From positions 1 through 10,381 of the forward strand of contig JASLCM010000022.1 of NCBI GenBank assembly GCA_030151845.1: a DNA stretch of 10,381 nt. The letters are read 5' to 3'. The position numbers and the translations under genes were made by a program. Shown here piece by piece: positions 1-7,388 of this stretch. The notes beneath the pieces are model-generated. The model did no database searches and was not told where the DNA came from. It saw nothing but the letters and a program-made list of their open reading frames with translations. The number at the start of each line of letters is the position of its first letter. Position 1 is the first letter of the stretch. The stretch is from Bacteroides sp. Its GTDB lineage: Bacteria > Bacteroidota > Bacteroidia > Bacteroidales > Bacteroidaceae.

Positions 1-37
1 CTCCCACCTCTTGGTGATTTTTTGATACTCAAGAGTG

Positions 38-78
38 AAAACTTCACAGCGGTATAAAAAGAGAAAAGCTGTAGTTTT
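38..78. repeat. Imperfect inverted repeat, possible terminator or regulatory hairpin
   Basis: AAAACT (38-43) and ACAGC (46-50) pair with GCTGT (68-72) and AGTTTT (73-78). The only interruption is a 2-nt bulge (TC, 44-45), and the loop is 17 nt of mostly A. The T-rich right arm continues into T79, so a rho-independent terminator for a gene left of the window is possible. The long loop and the position of the T-run inside the stem make this uncertain. Confidence 0.3.
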
Positions 79-203
79 TAAAACATAAGTTGAGCGAAAC
101 AGAGTAGTTGATAATGCTTTTATTGTCGTTTTTTAAAGATCTGTCTTACAAAATTACATCTTTAAAGACCCTTAAAAAGCTCAGAACCAACTTTCTAAAA
201 AAA

Positions 204-221
204 ATACCCAGAAGTAGGTAT
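204..221. promoter_or_regulatory. Palindromic box 1, putative regulator binding site
   Basis: The box reads ATACCCAGAAGTAGGTAT. TACC (205-208) mirrors GGTA (217-220), with A210/T215 pairing inside and one mismatch between. It matches the second box at 248-265 in 14 of 18 positions, with a start-to-start spacing of 44 bp. Two related dyads in a long non-coding region ahead of fecR suggest a dimeric DNA-binding protein. The regulator is unknown, and the boxes lie about 180-240 bp before the fecR start. Confidence 0.4.
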
Positions 222-247
222 CAATCGCTCAAAAGCCCACTGGTTCT

Positions 248-265
248 ATACCCTAAAGTAGGGAT
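248..265. promoter_or_regulatory. Palindromic box 2, putative regulator binding site
   Basis: The box reads ATACCCTAAAGTAGGGAT. CCCTA (251-255) and TAGGG (259-263) form a perfect inverted repeat around AAG. It is the second and more symmetric copy of the box at 204-221. The shared core is ATACCC, two variable bases, then AAGTAGG. It could also fold as a short hairpin in RNA, but the repetition of the motif favours a protein operator. Confidence 0.4.
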
Positions 266-443
266 GCTCTTTTTTCAACACCAGCTCATTCTCTATTTTT
301 ATACGACAAGTAGAGCAGCTTACCTTCTCTTCTTTAATTGGCTCAAAAGTTAACAAGAGTTAATGATAGGTTTTTTACAGTACTTTTTACACTTTTTAAA
401 CTCTTACTTATAAAGGCAAGAAAAATACACAGAGCAATTATAG

Positions 444-1622
444 ATGAACTCAAAATATAAAACCTATCAAACGGCAGATTTTCTACATGATTCTTATTTC
501 ATAGAGAGTCATAGCAACCCCACGGAGGTGAGTCGGGAGTATTGGGAACTTCTTCTCGATAAGGAGATGATAGATTCTCGGGCTTACCAAGAGGCTAAAT
601 CGATCTTACTCGACTTTAACCTAGCGAATAATTTAGAGGTAGATGATCAAAAATTAAAGTTGTTGTGGGAGCGTATAGAGTCTACCAATCGAAAAAGAGA
701 GCAAAGAAAGCATCGCGTATTTCTCTATGCAGCAGCTGCATCGATAGGAGTTCTTCTCTTCATCGGTATGAAGAGTCTCCTCTTCACCGCGAAACCCACT
801 TTCGATGAGGTATTGGCAAATAACCAGGTAGAGGAGTTAAAACGTACCCAAGAGGTTCAACTCATTTTAGCCGATGATTATGTGGTTGCTACTAAAAGTG
901 AAGAGAGTATTGACTATAGCGACCAAAAACACATTCGTGTAGAGGATAAAGTGGTAGGAAGTCAGGTAGATGAGATTACCTACAACCAGGTGGTTGTTCC
1001 CTACGGTCAGCGCTCTTCAGTGGTACTATCGGATAGTACAATTCTGCACATCAACGCTGGAACACATGTTGTGTACCCTTCACGCTTCTCAGGCAAGACA
1101 AGAGAAATCTATGTAAATGGGGAGGTCTATGCGGAGGTGACAAAAAACAAAAAGAGGCCTTTTATCATTCAAACAGACGATGTTCGAGTAAGGGTTTTAG
1201 GTACGAAAGTAAACGTAAACTCCTATGCAAAAGAGCATAACCCCTCTGTAGTTCTTGTATCGGGTTCCGTTGCAGTAGATAAGAAAGGAGAAAAGACCGT
1301 TACACTAAAACCTAACCAGGAGTATGCCATTCGCAATGAGCGGGTGAGTGTAAAATCTGTTGATGCACTCGCTTCCGTGAGTTGGACACAAGGGGTAATC
1401 TCTTATGAGGAGCGTCCGTTGAGTAAAATTTTATCCGATTTATCGAAATACTATGGGGTGCAAATTCAGTGTGAGCCTGAGGCGGCCCTATTAACCTGCT
1501 ATGGCTCTTTAGATTTAAAAGAGAAGATAGAGCAAATGTTAGATGGTTTGTGCCTATCGGTACCCATCACATATAATTACAATGTAGAGAGAGAAATTTA
1601 CCAAATTAAGTTAACCAAATAA
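444..1622 (+). CDS. FecR-family anti-sigma factor with C-terminal DUF4974
   Basis: This is a single-pass inner-membrane anti-sigma factor. It holds an ECF sigma factor in the cytoplasm and releases it when a SusC-type transporter signals across the periplasm. Residues 1-90 form the cytoplasmic sigma-binding part, with the usual EYWELL and AxxxLL pattern around 32-57 and a basic stretch at 83-91 before the membrane. The transmembrane helix is about 92-110. A periplasmic linker (about 111-180) is followed by the FecR domain (about 184-278, with VPYGQRSSVVLSDST, VNGEVYAEV and VRVLGTKVNV). A DUF4974 domain follows (about 322-390, PLSKILSDLSKYYGV), which is known to resemble the STN fold. Length (392 aa) is normal for the Bacteroidota family. 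The start at 444 has an A-rich leader and no Shine-Dalgarno. No sigma gene precedes it, which is unusual. The C-terminal domain has three cysteines (343, 352, 370). Confidence 0.93.
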   Translation: MNSKYKTYQTADFLHDSYFIESHSNPTEVSREYWELLLDKEMIDSRAYQEAKSILLDFNLANNLEVDDQKLKLLWERIESTNRKREQRKHRVFLYAAAASIGVLLFIGMKSLLFTAKPTFDEVLANNQVEELKRTQEVQLILADDYVVATKSEESIDYSDQKHIRVEDKVVGSQVDEITYNQVVVPYGQRSSVVLSDSTILHINAGTHVVYPSRFSGKTREIYVNGEVYAEVTKNKKRPFIIQTDDVRVRVLGTKVNVNSYAKEHNPSVVLVSGSVAVDKKGEKTVTLKPNQEYAIRNERVSVKSVDALASVSWTQGVISYEERPLSKILSDLSKYYGVQIQCEPEAALLTCYGSLDLKEKIEQMLDGLCLSVPITYNYNVEREIYQIKLTK

Positions 1623-1752
1623 AACAAACAGGAGGAGCAGAACATGACATGAATTAACCGTAAAAAAGCGAAGGGTAATGATACTCGCAATACCACTACC
1701 CTTCTTGAAAACACTAAAGAATCTATATTAAAAATATAAATCATTTAAAAGT
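1623..1752 (+). promoter_or_regulatory. fecR-susC intergenic leader with hairpin and start-stop mini-ORF
   Basis: This 130-bp gap probably holds the promoter or leader of the susC operon. AGGAGGAG (1630-1637) lies 8 nt before ATG ACA TGA (1644-1652), a two-codon ORF. A second overlapping ATG AAT TAA follows at 1649-1657. A hairpin (GAAGGGTA 1670-1677 with TACCCTTC 1697-1704, loop 19 nt) comes next. A perfect AT palindrome (TATATT 1724-1729, AATATA 1733-1738) ends 14 nt before the susC start. No Bacteroides vegetative -7 element is evident, which would fit an ECF-dependent promoter. What is seen is structure only; regulation is inferred. Confidence 0.4.
1670..1704 (+). promoter_or_regulatory. 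Stem-loop in the susC leader
   Basis: An 8-bp perfect stem is formed by GAAGGGTA (1670-1677) and TACCCTTC (1697-1704) around a 19-nt loop. GGTA at 1674-1677 can alternatively pair with TACC at 1691-1694, so two mutually exclusive folds are possible. The right arm is followed by TTGAAAAC rather than a T-run, so it is not a typical intrinsic terminator. It could be an attenuator, an RNA-processing or stability element, or a DNA operator. Confidence 0.35.
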
Positions 1753-4700
1753 ATGAAAAACACTAGTAAAAAACAACTAGGGATTTCGAAAACATTACAT
1801 TTTAAGAGATCCAGGGTAGTTGGTCTCCTTTTGCTGTTGGTACTTTCTATCAACTTATCGGCAAATGTAAACCAAAATCTACAGGATCGTTTTTCCCTTA
1901 CGATCAACAATAAAACATTAAGCGAAACGCTGAAAGAGATAACCGACAAGAGTCAATACATCTTTTTCTTCTACACGGGTTATGTTGATAACAACCAAAA
2001 GATAAGCTTAAAAACAGAAAACCTGACCATTAAAGAGACCTTAGACAAGCTCTTTGCAGGTAGTGATAAGACCTACTCTATCGATGGAAAGCAGGTCTAC
2101 ATTCAGAAGAAAAAGGCTGCTCAAGCTGCCGTTTCTCCAGCGAATACTCCCAAAAGAATACAAATTAAGGGGGTTGTTTTAGACTCAAACAAAGAGCCCA
2201 TTATTGGTGCCAACTTAGCCATTAAAGAGCTAGGACTAGGTACTATTACCGATTTAGATGGGAACTTCACCCTAAACCAAGTACCCCTTAACAGCAAGGT
2301 AATTGTGACCTACATCGGGTTCAAAGAGTCGAGCTTCAAAGTTGAGGAGAATAAAAACTACACCATTCTATTGAAAGAAGACGATCAACTCTTAGAGGAG
2401 ATTGTTGTTGTGGGATACGGTACCGAAAGAAGATCTTTAGTAACAGGAGCCATTAGTAAACTATCTGTAGATGAGAGTAAACTAAAACAAGCTGTGAGTC
2501 CGGCCGAACTTCTTGATGGTCGAATTGCAGGTGTTTCTGTATCTAGTACTTCAGGAAACTTAGGTAGTGGAGAGTCTATTAGCATTCGTGGTGCATCATC
2601 TATTAGTGCTGGGAATGAACCTCTCTATGTTATCGATGGTATTCCTATTACCAACACCAATGCAAACCTCTATAACTTTGGAGAGAGCATGAGCTCTTTA
2701 GCTACACTCAACCTTACCGATATTGAATCGATAGAGATCTTAAAAGATGCGGCATCGGCTGCTATCTATGGTTCTAGAGCAACCAATGGGGTTGTTGTGA
2801 TTACTACAAAATCGGGTAAAGAGGGACGTTCAGACATTAAGTTGAATGTAAACACCGGGATAACTAGGTTTCCCAATAAAAACAAAGTTAAGACAGCCAA
2901 CTCGGAGCTTTACATTAGAGATTATAACGAAGGGGTAGATAACTACAACAAGCAGTATGGCTATCAGCTGGGCGATTCGAAGTACGAAGCGCACATTCAA
3001 AACCCATTTGGTAATCTTCCAGATACCGATTGGATGGATGTTATTACGCAAACTGGAGAGTTCTTGAACCTAGATGGTTCTTTCTCTGGTGGATCTAAAA
3101 AGACGCGCTTCTATGTGGGAGCCAACTATACCGATCAAACAGGAGTTATTAAAACCAATAGTTTGAAGAAACTTAACCTTAAGGCTAAGATTAGCCATGA
3201 GATGACTAGCTGGTTGGAGGTTGGAGCAAATACTTCTGGAAACTACCTAAAGAACTACCAGGTTCCAGGAGCAGGTTCAGGAACAACCATTATTAATCGT
3301 GCCTTTTTACAAAGACCTTTTGATAGACCTTATAAGCCCAATGGAGATTACTATGTTGGGGGAACAGATGAATTGGTTTTCCACAACCCACTACAGGTTC
3401 TCAATGAGCAGAAGGCCTATTTCGAGAACATGAGATTTTTAGGAAACTACTATGCATTGTTTAAACTAAAAGATAAGCTCACTTGGAGATTTAACTTCAA
3501 TGCAGATATCACACAGTCGTACGACTACACCTACTACAATGAAAACCACCCTTATGGAGGCGGACAAGGACGAATTTTAGATCGTAACCAAACCATTAAG
3601 AATATTCTTGCAGAGAATGTGGTGAGCTACCGCGACCAGTTCTTAAACAAAAGCATCTCTTTAAGTGCAATTGCAGGTCACTCTTTCCAAAAAGTGAGTC
3701 AGCGACATGCCAACATCGATGCTCGTGGTTTCCCTAGCCCCTCTTTTGATATGGCAACAGTGGCTTCTGAAATATTTGCAGCTTCGGCCAACTTATCAAA
3801 TTATGCGATGGAGTCCTATTTTGGTAGAGCAACAGTAGCCTATAAGGATCGATACGTATTAACAGGTACCCTTCGAACAGATGGCTCTTCCAAATTTGCA
3901 AAAGATAAACGCTGGGGATGGTTCCCTTCTGTCTCTTTTGGATGGAACCTCAATCAGGAGGAGTGGATGAAAGATAGTAGTACAGATATCAAGATGAGAG
4001 TAAGCTATGGTAAAACAGGAAACCAAGAAGGTATTGGTAGATACTCTTATCAGTCACTCCTCTCGGGAGGTAAGAACTATGATAACCAGAGTGGTATTGC
4101 AGTCTCAAGCTTTGGAAACAAAGAGCTAACTTGGGAACGTGCAGATCAGTACGACTTCGGTTTTGACATAACCTTCCTTAATGGAAAGATCAACACCATG
4201 TTGGATATTTACCAAAAGAATACAACCGATTTGTTGTATAACAGACCTGTTCATGCAACTACTGGGGTTACAAGTATTATCTCTAACATTGGTTCTATGC
4301 GCAACCGAGGAATTGAGTTCACACTAAACACGCACTTAAAATTTGGAAAAGTGGAGTGGCTCTCTCAATTTAATATTTCCCGCAATAAGAACAAGATTAC
4401 TAAACTACTAGGAGATGATGATCGTCCGATTTCCATTGGTGGAAACCGTGCGCTTCAGGTAGGAAAAGAGATGGGTGCCTTCTACATCTTTGAGCAACAA
4501 GGAATCTATCAATACGATGGTGAAGTGCCCGAACCACAATACGCCATGGGTGTACGTGCGGGTGATGTGAAGTGGACCGATGTAGATAACAACGGAATCA
4601 TCAACGATAACGACCGTGTGGTTAAGGGAAGTTCTAACCCCGATTTTTTTGGAGGTTTTAATAATACGTTTAAATACAGAAACTTCCAGTTGGATATCTT

Positions 4701-5136
4701 CCTGACCTATATGTATGGCAATGATACCTATGCTGAATGGAAATTAAACCCAACGAAGTTAGGTCACCGTACAGGAGTTTTAAAGAAATATGCAGAGAAC
4801 AGATGGACAGGACCAGGTTCTACGAATCACTACCCACGTTCAGTTTATGCAGATACGAACAACTCCAAGAACTCGGATCGTTTTCTTGAAGATGGCTCCT
4901 TTATTCGTTTGAAGACGATGACACTCTCTTACACCTTCCCACAACATCTGTTAAGTAAGGTTTACTTAAAAGGCTTGAGACTTTATCTTCAAGGAGATAA
5001 TCTGTTATTGCTCTCAAGATATAGTGGATGGGACCCTGAAATTAGTAACAACCTATCTCCTCAGTTTGCTGGAGTAGATACTTTTGGTGTTCCTCAGCCA
5101 CGCACTTTCAGCTTCGGCTTTAACCTTACTTTATAA
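1753..5136 (+). CDS. SusC/RagA-family TonB-dependent transporter with STN signalling domain
   Basis: This outer-membrane channel imports oligosaccharides (or other large ligands) with its SusD lid, powered by TonB. A signal peptide spans about 1-37 (basic start, then GLLLLLVLSINLSA). The STN domain (about 47-118) is present only in transporters that signal to a FecR anti-sigma factor, which fits the fecR gene just upstream. A carboxypeptidase-regulatory-like domain follows (about 137-208, IKGVVLDSNKEPIIGANL). The TonB-box-like EEIVVVGYGT is at 215-224. The plug spans about 225-355 and includes LYVIDGIPI (291-299) and the family hallmark IESIEILKDAASAAIYGSRA (324-343). The rest is the beta-barrel, ending in PRTFSFGFNLTL, an aromatic or hydrophobic terminus suited to barrel assembly. 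At 1127 aa it is full length for the STN-bearing subtype. The start is supported by the signal peptide. The downstream SusD gene begins 18 nt after the stop. The substrate cannot be read from the sequence. Confidence 0.97.
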   Translation: MKNTSKKQLGISKTLHFKRSRVVGLLLLLVLSINLSANVNQNLQDRFSLTINNKTLSETLKEITDKSQYIFFFYTGYVDNNQKISLKTENLTIKETLDKLFAGSDKTYSIDGKQVYIQKKKAAQAAVSPANTPKRIQIKGVVLDSNKEPIIGANLAIKELGLGTITDLDGNFTLNQVPLNSKVIVTYIGFKESSFKVEENKNYTILLKEDDQLLEEIVVVGYGTERRSLVTGAISKLSVDESKLKQAVSPAELLDGRIAGVSVSSTSGNLGSGESISIRGASSISAGNEPLYVIDGIPITNTNANLYNFGESMSSLATLNLTDIESIEILKDAASAAIYGSRATNGVVVITTKSGKEGRSDIKLNVNTGITRFPNKNKVKTANSELYIRDYNEGVDNYNKQYGYQLGDSKYEAHIQNPFGNLPDTDWMDVITQTGEFLNLDGSFSGGSKKTRFYVGANYTDQTGVIKTNSLKKLNLKAKISHEMTSWLEVGANTSGNYLKNYQVPGAGSGTTIINRAFLQRPFDRPYKPNGDYYVGGTDELVFHNPLQVLNEQKAYFENMRFLGNYYALFKLKDKLTWRFNFNADITQSYDYTYYNENHPYGGGQGRILDRNQTIKNILAENVVSYRDQFLNKSISLSAIAGHSFQKVSQRHANIDARGFPSPSFDMATVASEIFAASANLSNYAMESYFGRATVAYKDRYVLTGTLRTDGSSKFAKDKRWGWFPSVSFGWNLNQEEWMKDSSTDIKMRVSYGKTGNQEGIGRYSYQSLLSGGKNYDNQSGIAVSSFGNKELTWERADQYDFGFDITFLNGKINTMLDIYQKNTTDLLYNRPVHATTGVTSIISNIGSMRNRGIEFTLNTHLKFGKVEWLSQFNISRNKNKITKLLGDDDRPISIGGNRALQVGKEMGAFYIFEQQGIYQYDGEVPEPQYAMGVRAGDVKWTDVDNNGIINDNDRVVKGSSNPDFFGGFNNTFKYRNFQLDIFLTYMYGNDTYAEWKLNPTKLGHRTGVLKKYAENRWTGPGSTNHYPRSVYADTNNSKNSDRFLEDGSFIRLKTMTLSYTFPQHLLSKVYLKGLRLYLQGDNLLLLSRYSGWDPEISNNLSPQFAGVDTFGVPQPRTFSFGFNLTL

Positions 5137-5154
5137 CCTTATAAATCAAGAAAA

Positions 5155-6426
5155 ATGAGAAAAGTAACAATTATATTATTAGGTTTTCTTCTACTACTCC
5201 ATAGCTCTTGCAGTAGTGAACTAAATCAATATTCACACAGCGCTATACCTCCCGAGTCGGTAAATTATAAAGATTTACCAGCATTGAGGATAGGTTTGTA
5301 TCACCACATGCAGAATGATCCTACCACCGTAGGCTTTATCATGTTCGACCTTTTAGGAGGTTGTATACAAGGACGAACCGGTAGCCCTATCAATACCATC
5401 AATGGGTTACTAAGTCCTTTAAATAGCAATGTGGTTTCTCAATGGAATGGCTATTACCATGCACTTTACCAAATGAATAATGTGTTGGGCATTATAAATG
5501 GCTTTCCCGAAACCGTATTAACCCGACAAACCAAAGGTGAAGCACTTTATTTTAGAGCTTATATCTACTTTAATCTAGCTGCACGTTGGGGCGATGTACC
5601 TTTGCTTAAAACCAACACGATGGATAAGCCAGCAAGGAGTCCGCTTTCGGAAGTTTGGAGCTTCATTGAGGAGGATTTAGAGCTTGCACAAGAGCTACTC
5701 CCTAACAATGCAAAAAACGAGTACTTCATCTGTAAGGATGCGGCAACAGCACTTCTTGCAAGAGTTTCGTTGAGTCAGGGTAAGATGGAGAAGGCCAAGG
5801 AGTATGCCGAGAGCTTAATTAAAAGTGGAAGATACCACCTAGATAGCTTTGAAAAGATATTCCGGAAGCAGGCAAATGGCGAGGTGATATTCGCTTTTGA
5901 AAACAAGAATGAAGAGTCGGGTATAAACATCAGTGATCTTTTTTACACCTATGCTCATCCTAACAAGGGACAAGGACGTTATCAACCCTCTCCTGCTTTT
6001 ATCAAACTCTTTAGCGACGAGGATAAGCGATTGGACATTACCTTCGTTGATGTTGCTGGATCTACCTGTATCAATAAGTATCCAAGCGGACAAACAGGAA
6101 GAGACCCCTTTATTGTTGCACGTATTGCCGAGATGTACCTCATTAGTGCCGAGGCACAAGGACCTGCTGGAATCTCTCGTTTAAATGAGTTACGAGCAGC
6201 TAGAGGACTTTCTCCACTCGCTACAAGTTCCAAAGAGGAGTACATCGATCTACTGCTAGATGAACGTAGAAGAGAATTTGTTGGTGAGAATATGCTTTAC
6301 CACGATCTAGTACGCACAAACCGTGCCATAAAAGATTTGGGCATACTCCCACATCAAACTCTTCTTCCTATTCCAGGAAAAGAATTGCAACTCAATGATA
6401 ACTTAACCCCTAACCCAGGATATTAA
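5155..6426 (+). CDS. SusD/RagB-family surface glycan-binding lipoprotein, short form
   Basis: This is the lid and substrate-capture partner of the upstream SusC. It is a lipoprotein, with a hydrophobic leader (IILLGFLLLL) and the lipobox LHSSC, so lipid attachment is at Cys19. Family hallmarks appear in order: GEALYFRAYIYFNLAARWGD (128-147) in the TPR-like core, VARIAEMYLISAEAQ (321-335), the C-terminal DERRREFVGENMLYHDLVR (369-387), and LLPIPGKELQLN with the terminal NPGY (403-423). At 423 aa it is clearly shorter than the roughly 500-600 aa usual for SusD proteins. The C-terminal half in particular has little inserted sequence between the core helices and the RagB end motifs. No frameshift is apparent, so this looks like a genuine compact variant. 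It overlaps nothing and is 12 nt from the next gene, indicating co-transcription. Confidence 0.95.
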   Translation: MRKVTIILLGFLLLLHSSCSSELNQYSHSAIPPESVNYKDLPALRIGLYHHMQNDPTTVGFIMFDLLGGCIQGRTGSPINTINGLLSPLNSNVVSQWNGYYHALYQMNNVLGIINGFPETVLTRQTKGEALYFRAYIYFNLAARWGDVPLLKTNTMDKPARSPLSEVWSFIEEDLELAQELLPNNAKNEYFICKDAATALLARVSLSQGKMEKAKEYAESLIKSGRYHLDSFEKIFRKQANGEVIFAFENKNEESGINISDLFYTYAHPNKGQGRYQPSPAFIKLFSDEDKRLDITFVDVAGSTCINKYPSGQTGRDPFIVARIAEMYLISAEAQGPAGISRLNELRAARGLSPLATSSKEEYIDLLLDERRREFVGENMLYHDLVRTNRAIKDLGILPHQTLLPIPGKELQLNDNLTPNPGY

Positions 6427-6438
6427 AAATAAAACTTT

Positions 6439-7383
6439 ATGAAAAATATAAAATTTGTACAAATATTATCGGTAGTAGCCCTACTAACCTTTTCAGTTTT
6501 CAGTTGTAGCAACAATGAGTACCACTTTGAATACGAAGCCCACCCTCAAACCGAGTTGGGTAAAAAGCTTGTAGCTAACTCCTCTTTGGTTGCTTCTATT
6601 CACAAAGACTCTGCCTATGTTTTAGCAGAGGGGGTTACTGCCACAGAGATTCATTACCTATCGGATAAAGGACTCTCTCAACATGCTTTTTTCTTTGAGG
6701 TAGATCTTACCAATCCAGCTCTTTCAATAGAGGTGGCTACTCCCAATGGCGATCCTCACAAATTTGCTATGCAAGAGATGAGTGAACAAGCAACGTATGC
6801 AAATCGCGAGGGACACCGTGTTTTAGGAGGTGTAAATGCAGACTTCTACAACATGAAGAATGGTGTTCCAAGAGGAATTCTCTATCACAAGGGTGAGGCT
6901 ATAAAGGAGAGTATACAAGGGGTTACTGGTCGTCCTTCTGGATTCTTTGTAATTACAAAAGATAAGAAAGCATTGGTGGGCGATATGTCTCAATACGATG
7001 AACTCAAGAGCAAATATGAGTTTGAAGAGGCTGTAGGTGCAAGTAACATTCTTGTAAACAAGGGTGAAGTATTGCCACAACTAGACGAAAGTATACACCC
7101 TAGAACTTGTATTGGTATTAGCAAAGACAGCACAACAATATACATCATGGCGATTGATGGTAGAAACTTTCATTACTCCAATGGTATGACACTGGAAGAG
7201 CTTGGTAGAGCCCTACAAGCCATTGGTGCCGATCAAGCAACTAACTTAGACGGTGGAGGTTCTACAACTTTCATCATTCCAGCAGCGGAAGAGAATAAGT
7301 TCCAAGTGAGAAACTGGCCAACCGACAATGGTGGAATTGAACGAAAAGTGGCAAATGGTTTAGTAATCATCTCAAACAAGTAA
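6439..7383 (+). CDS. NAGPA/DUF2233-domain phosphodiester glycosidase lipoprotein
   Basis: The protein belongs to the family of the human mannose-6-phosphate uncovering enzyme (N-acetylglucosamine-1-phosphodiester alpha-N-acetylglucosaminidase). Family members hydrolyse a sugar joined through a phosphodiester. A lipoprotein signal is present (LLTFSVFSC, Cys23). The catalytic domain covers about 85-312. Its signatures are GGVNADFYNMKNGVPRGILY (130-149), the conserved RTCIGIS (222-228), IYIMAIDGRN (234-243), and the diagnostic NLDGGGSTTF (269-278) after an LxxLGRALxxIGA helix (254-264). Length (314 aa) is normal for a single-domain bacterial member. It lies 12 nt after the SusD gene and 5 nt before the next, so it is part of the uptake operon and is probably surface or periplasm exposed. 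It is the only clear carbohydrate-active enzyme in the operon. The substrate is inferred, not visible. Bacterial homologues are also known in cell-wall and exopolysaccharide contexts. Confidence 0.9.
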   Translation: MKNIKFVQILSVVALLTFSVFSCSNNEYHFEYEAHPQTELGKKLVANSSLVASIHKDSAYVLAEGVTATEIHYLSDKGLSQHAFFFEVDLTNPALSIEVATPNGDPHKFAMQEMSEQATYANREGHRVLGGVNADFYNMKNGVPRGILYHKGEAIKESIQGVTGRPSGFFVITKDKKALVGDMSQYDELKSKYEFEEAVGASNILVNKGEVLPQLDESIHPRTCIGISKDSTTIYIMAIDGRNFHYSNGMTLEELGRALQAIGADQATNLDGGGSTTFIIPAAEENKFQVRNWPTDNGGIERKVANGLVIISNK

Positions 7384-7388
7384 GAACA

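Larger units (their letters stand above)
1..443. other. Long intergenic region upstream of fecR, no convincing gene
   Basis: This stretch is AT-rich and shows no protein with a recognisable domain. It holds a small hairpin with a following T-run at 5-24, an imperfect inverted repeat at 38-78, and two related palindromic boxes at 204-221 and 248-265. Just before fecR are repeated T5ACA-type tracts (about 371-395). I see no sigma factor gene here, although one normally sits directly before a Bacteroidota fecR. I found no clear match to the Bacteroides vegetative promoter (-7 TAnnTTTG) before the fecR start, so the fecR promoter is unresolved. Confidence 0.6.

Noticed and set aside
108..353. Open frame of 81 codons upstream of fecR
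   Set aside because: The product has no recognisable motif, is Lys/Leu/Phe-rich as expected from AT-rich non-coding DNA, and runs across both palindromic boxes.
1610..1619. GTTAACCAAA shared between the end of fecR and the region upstream of the sigma gene (10343-10352)
   Set aside because: A 10-base match is expected many times by chance in 10 kb, and one copy is within coding sequence.
5839..6245. Several open frames on both strands inside the susD-like gene
   Set aside because: They overlap a well-supported gene whose protein shows family motifs throughout; the alternative frames show none.
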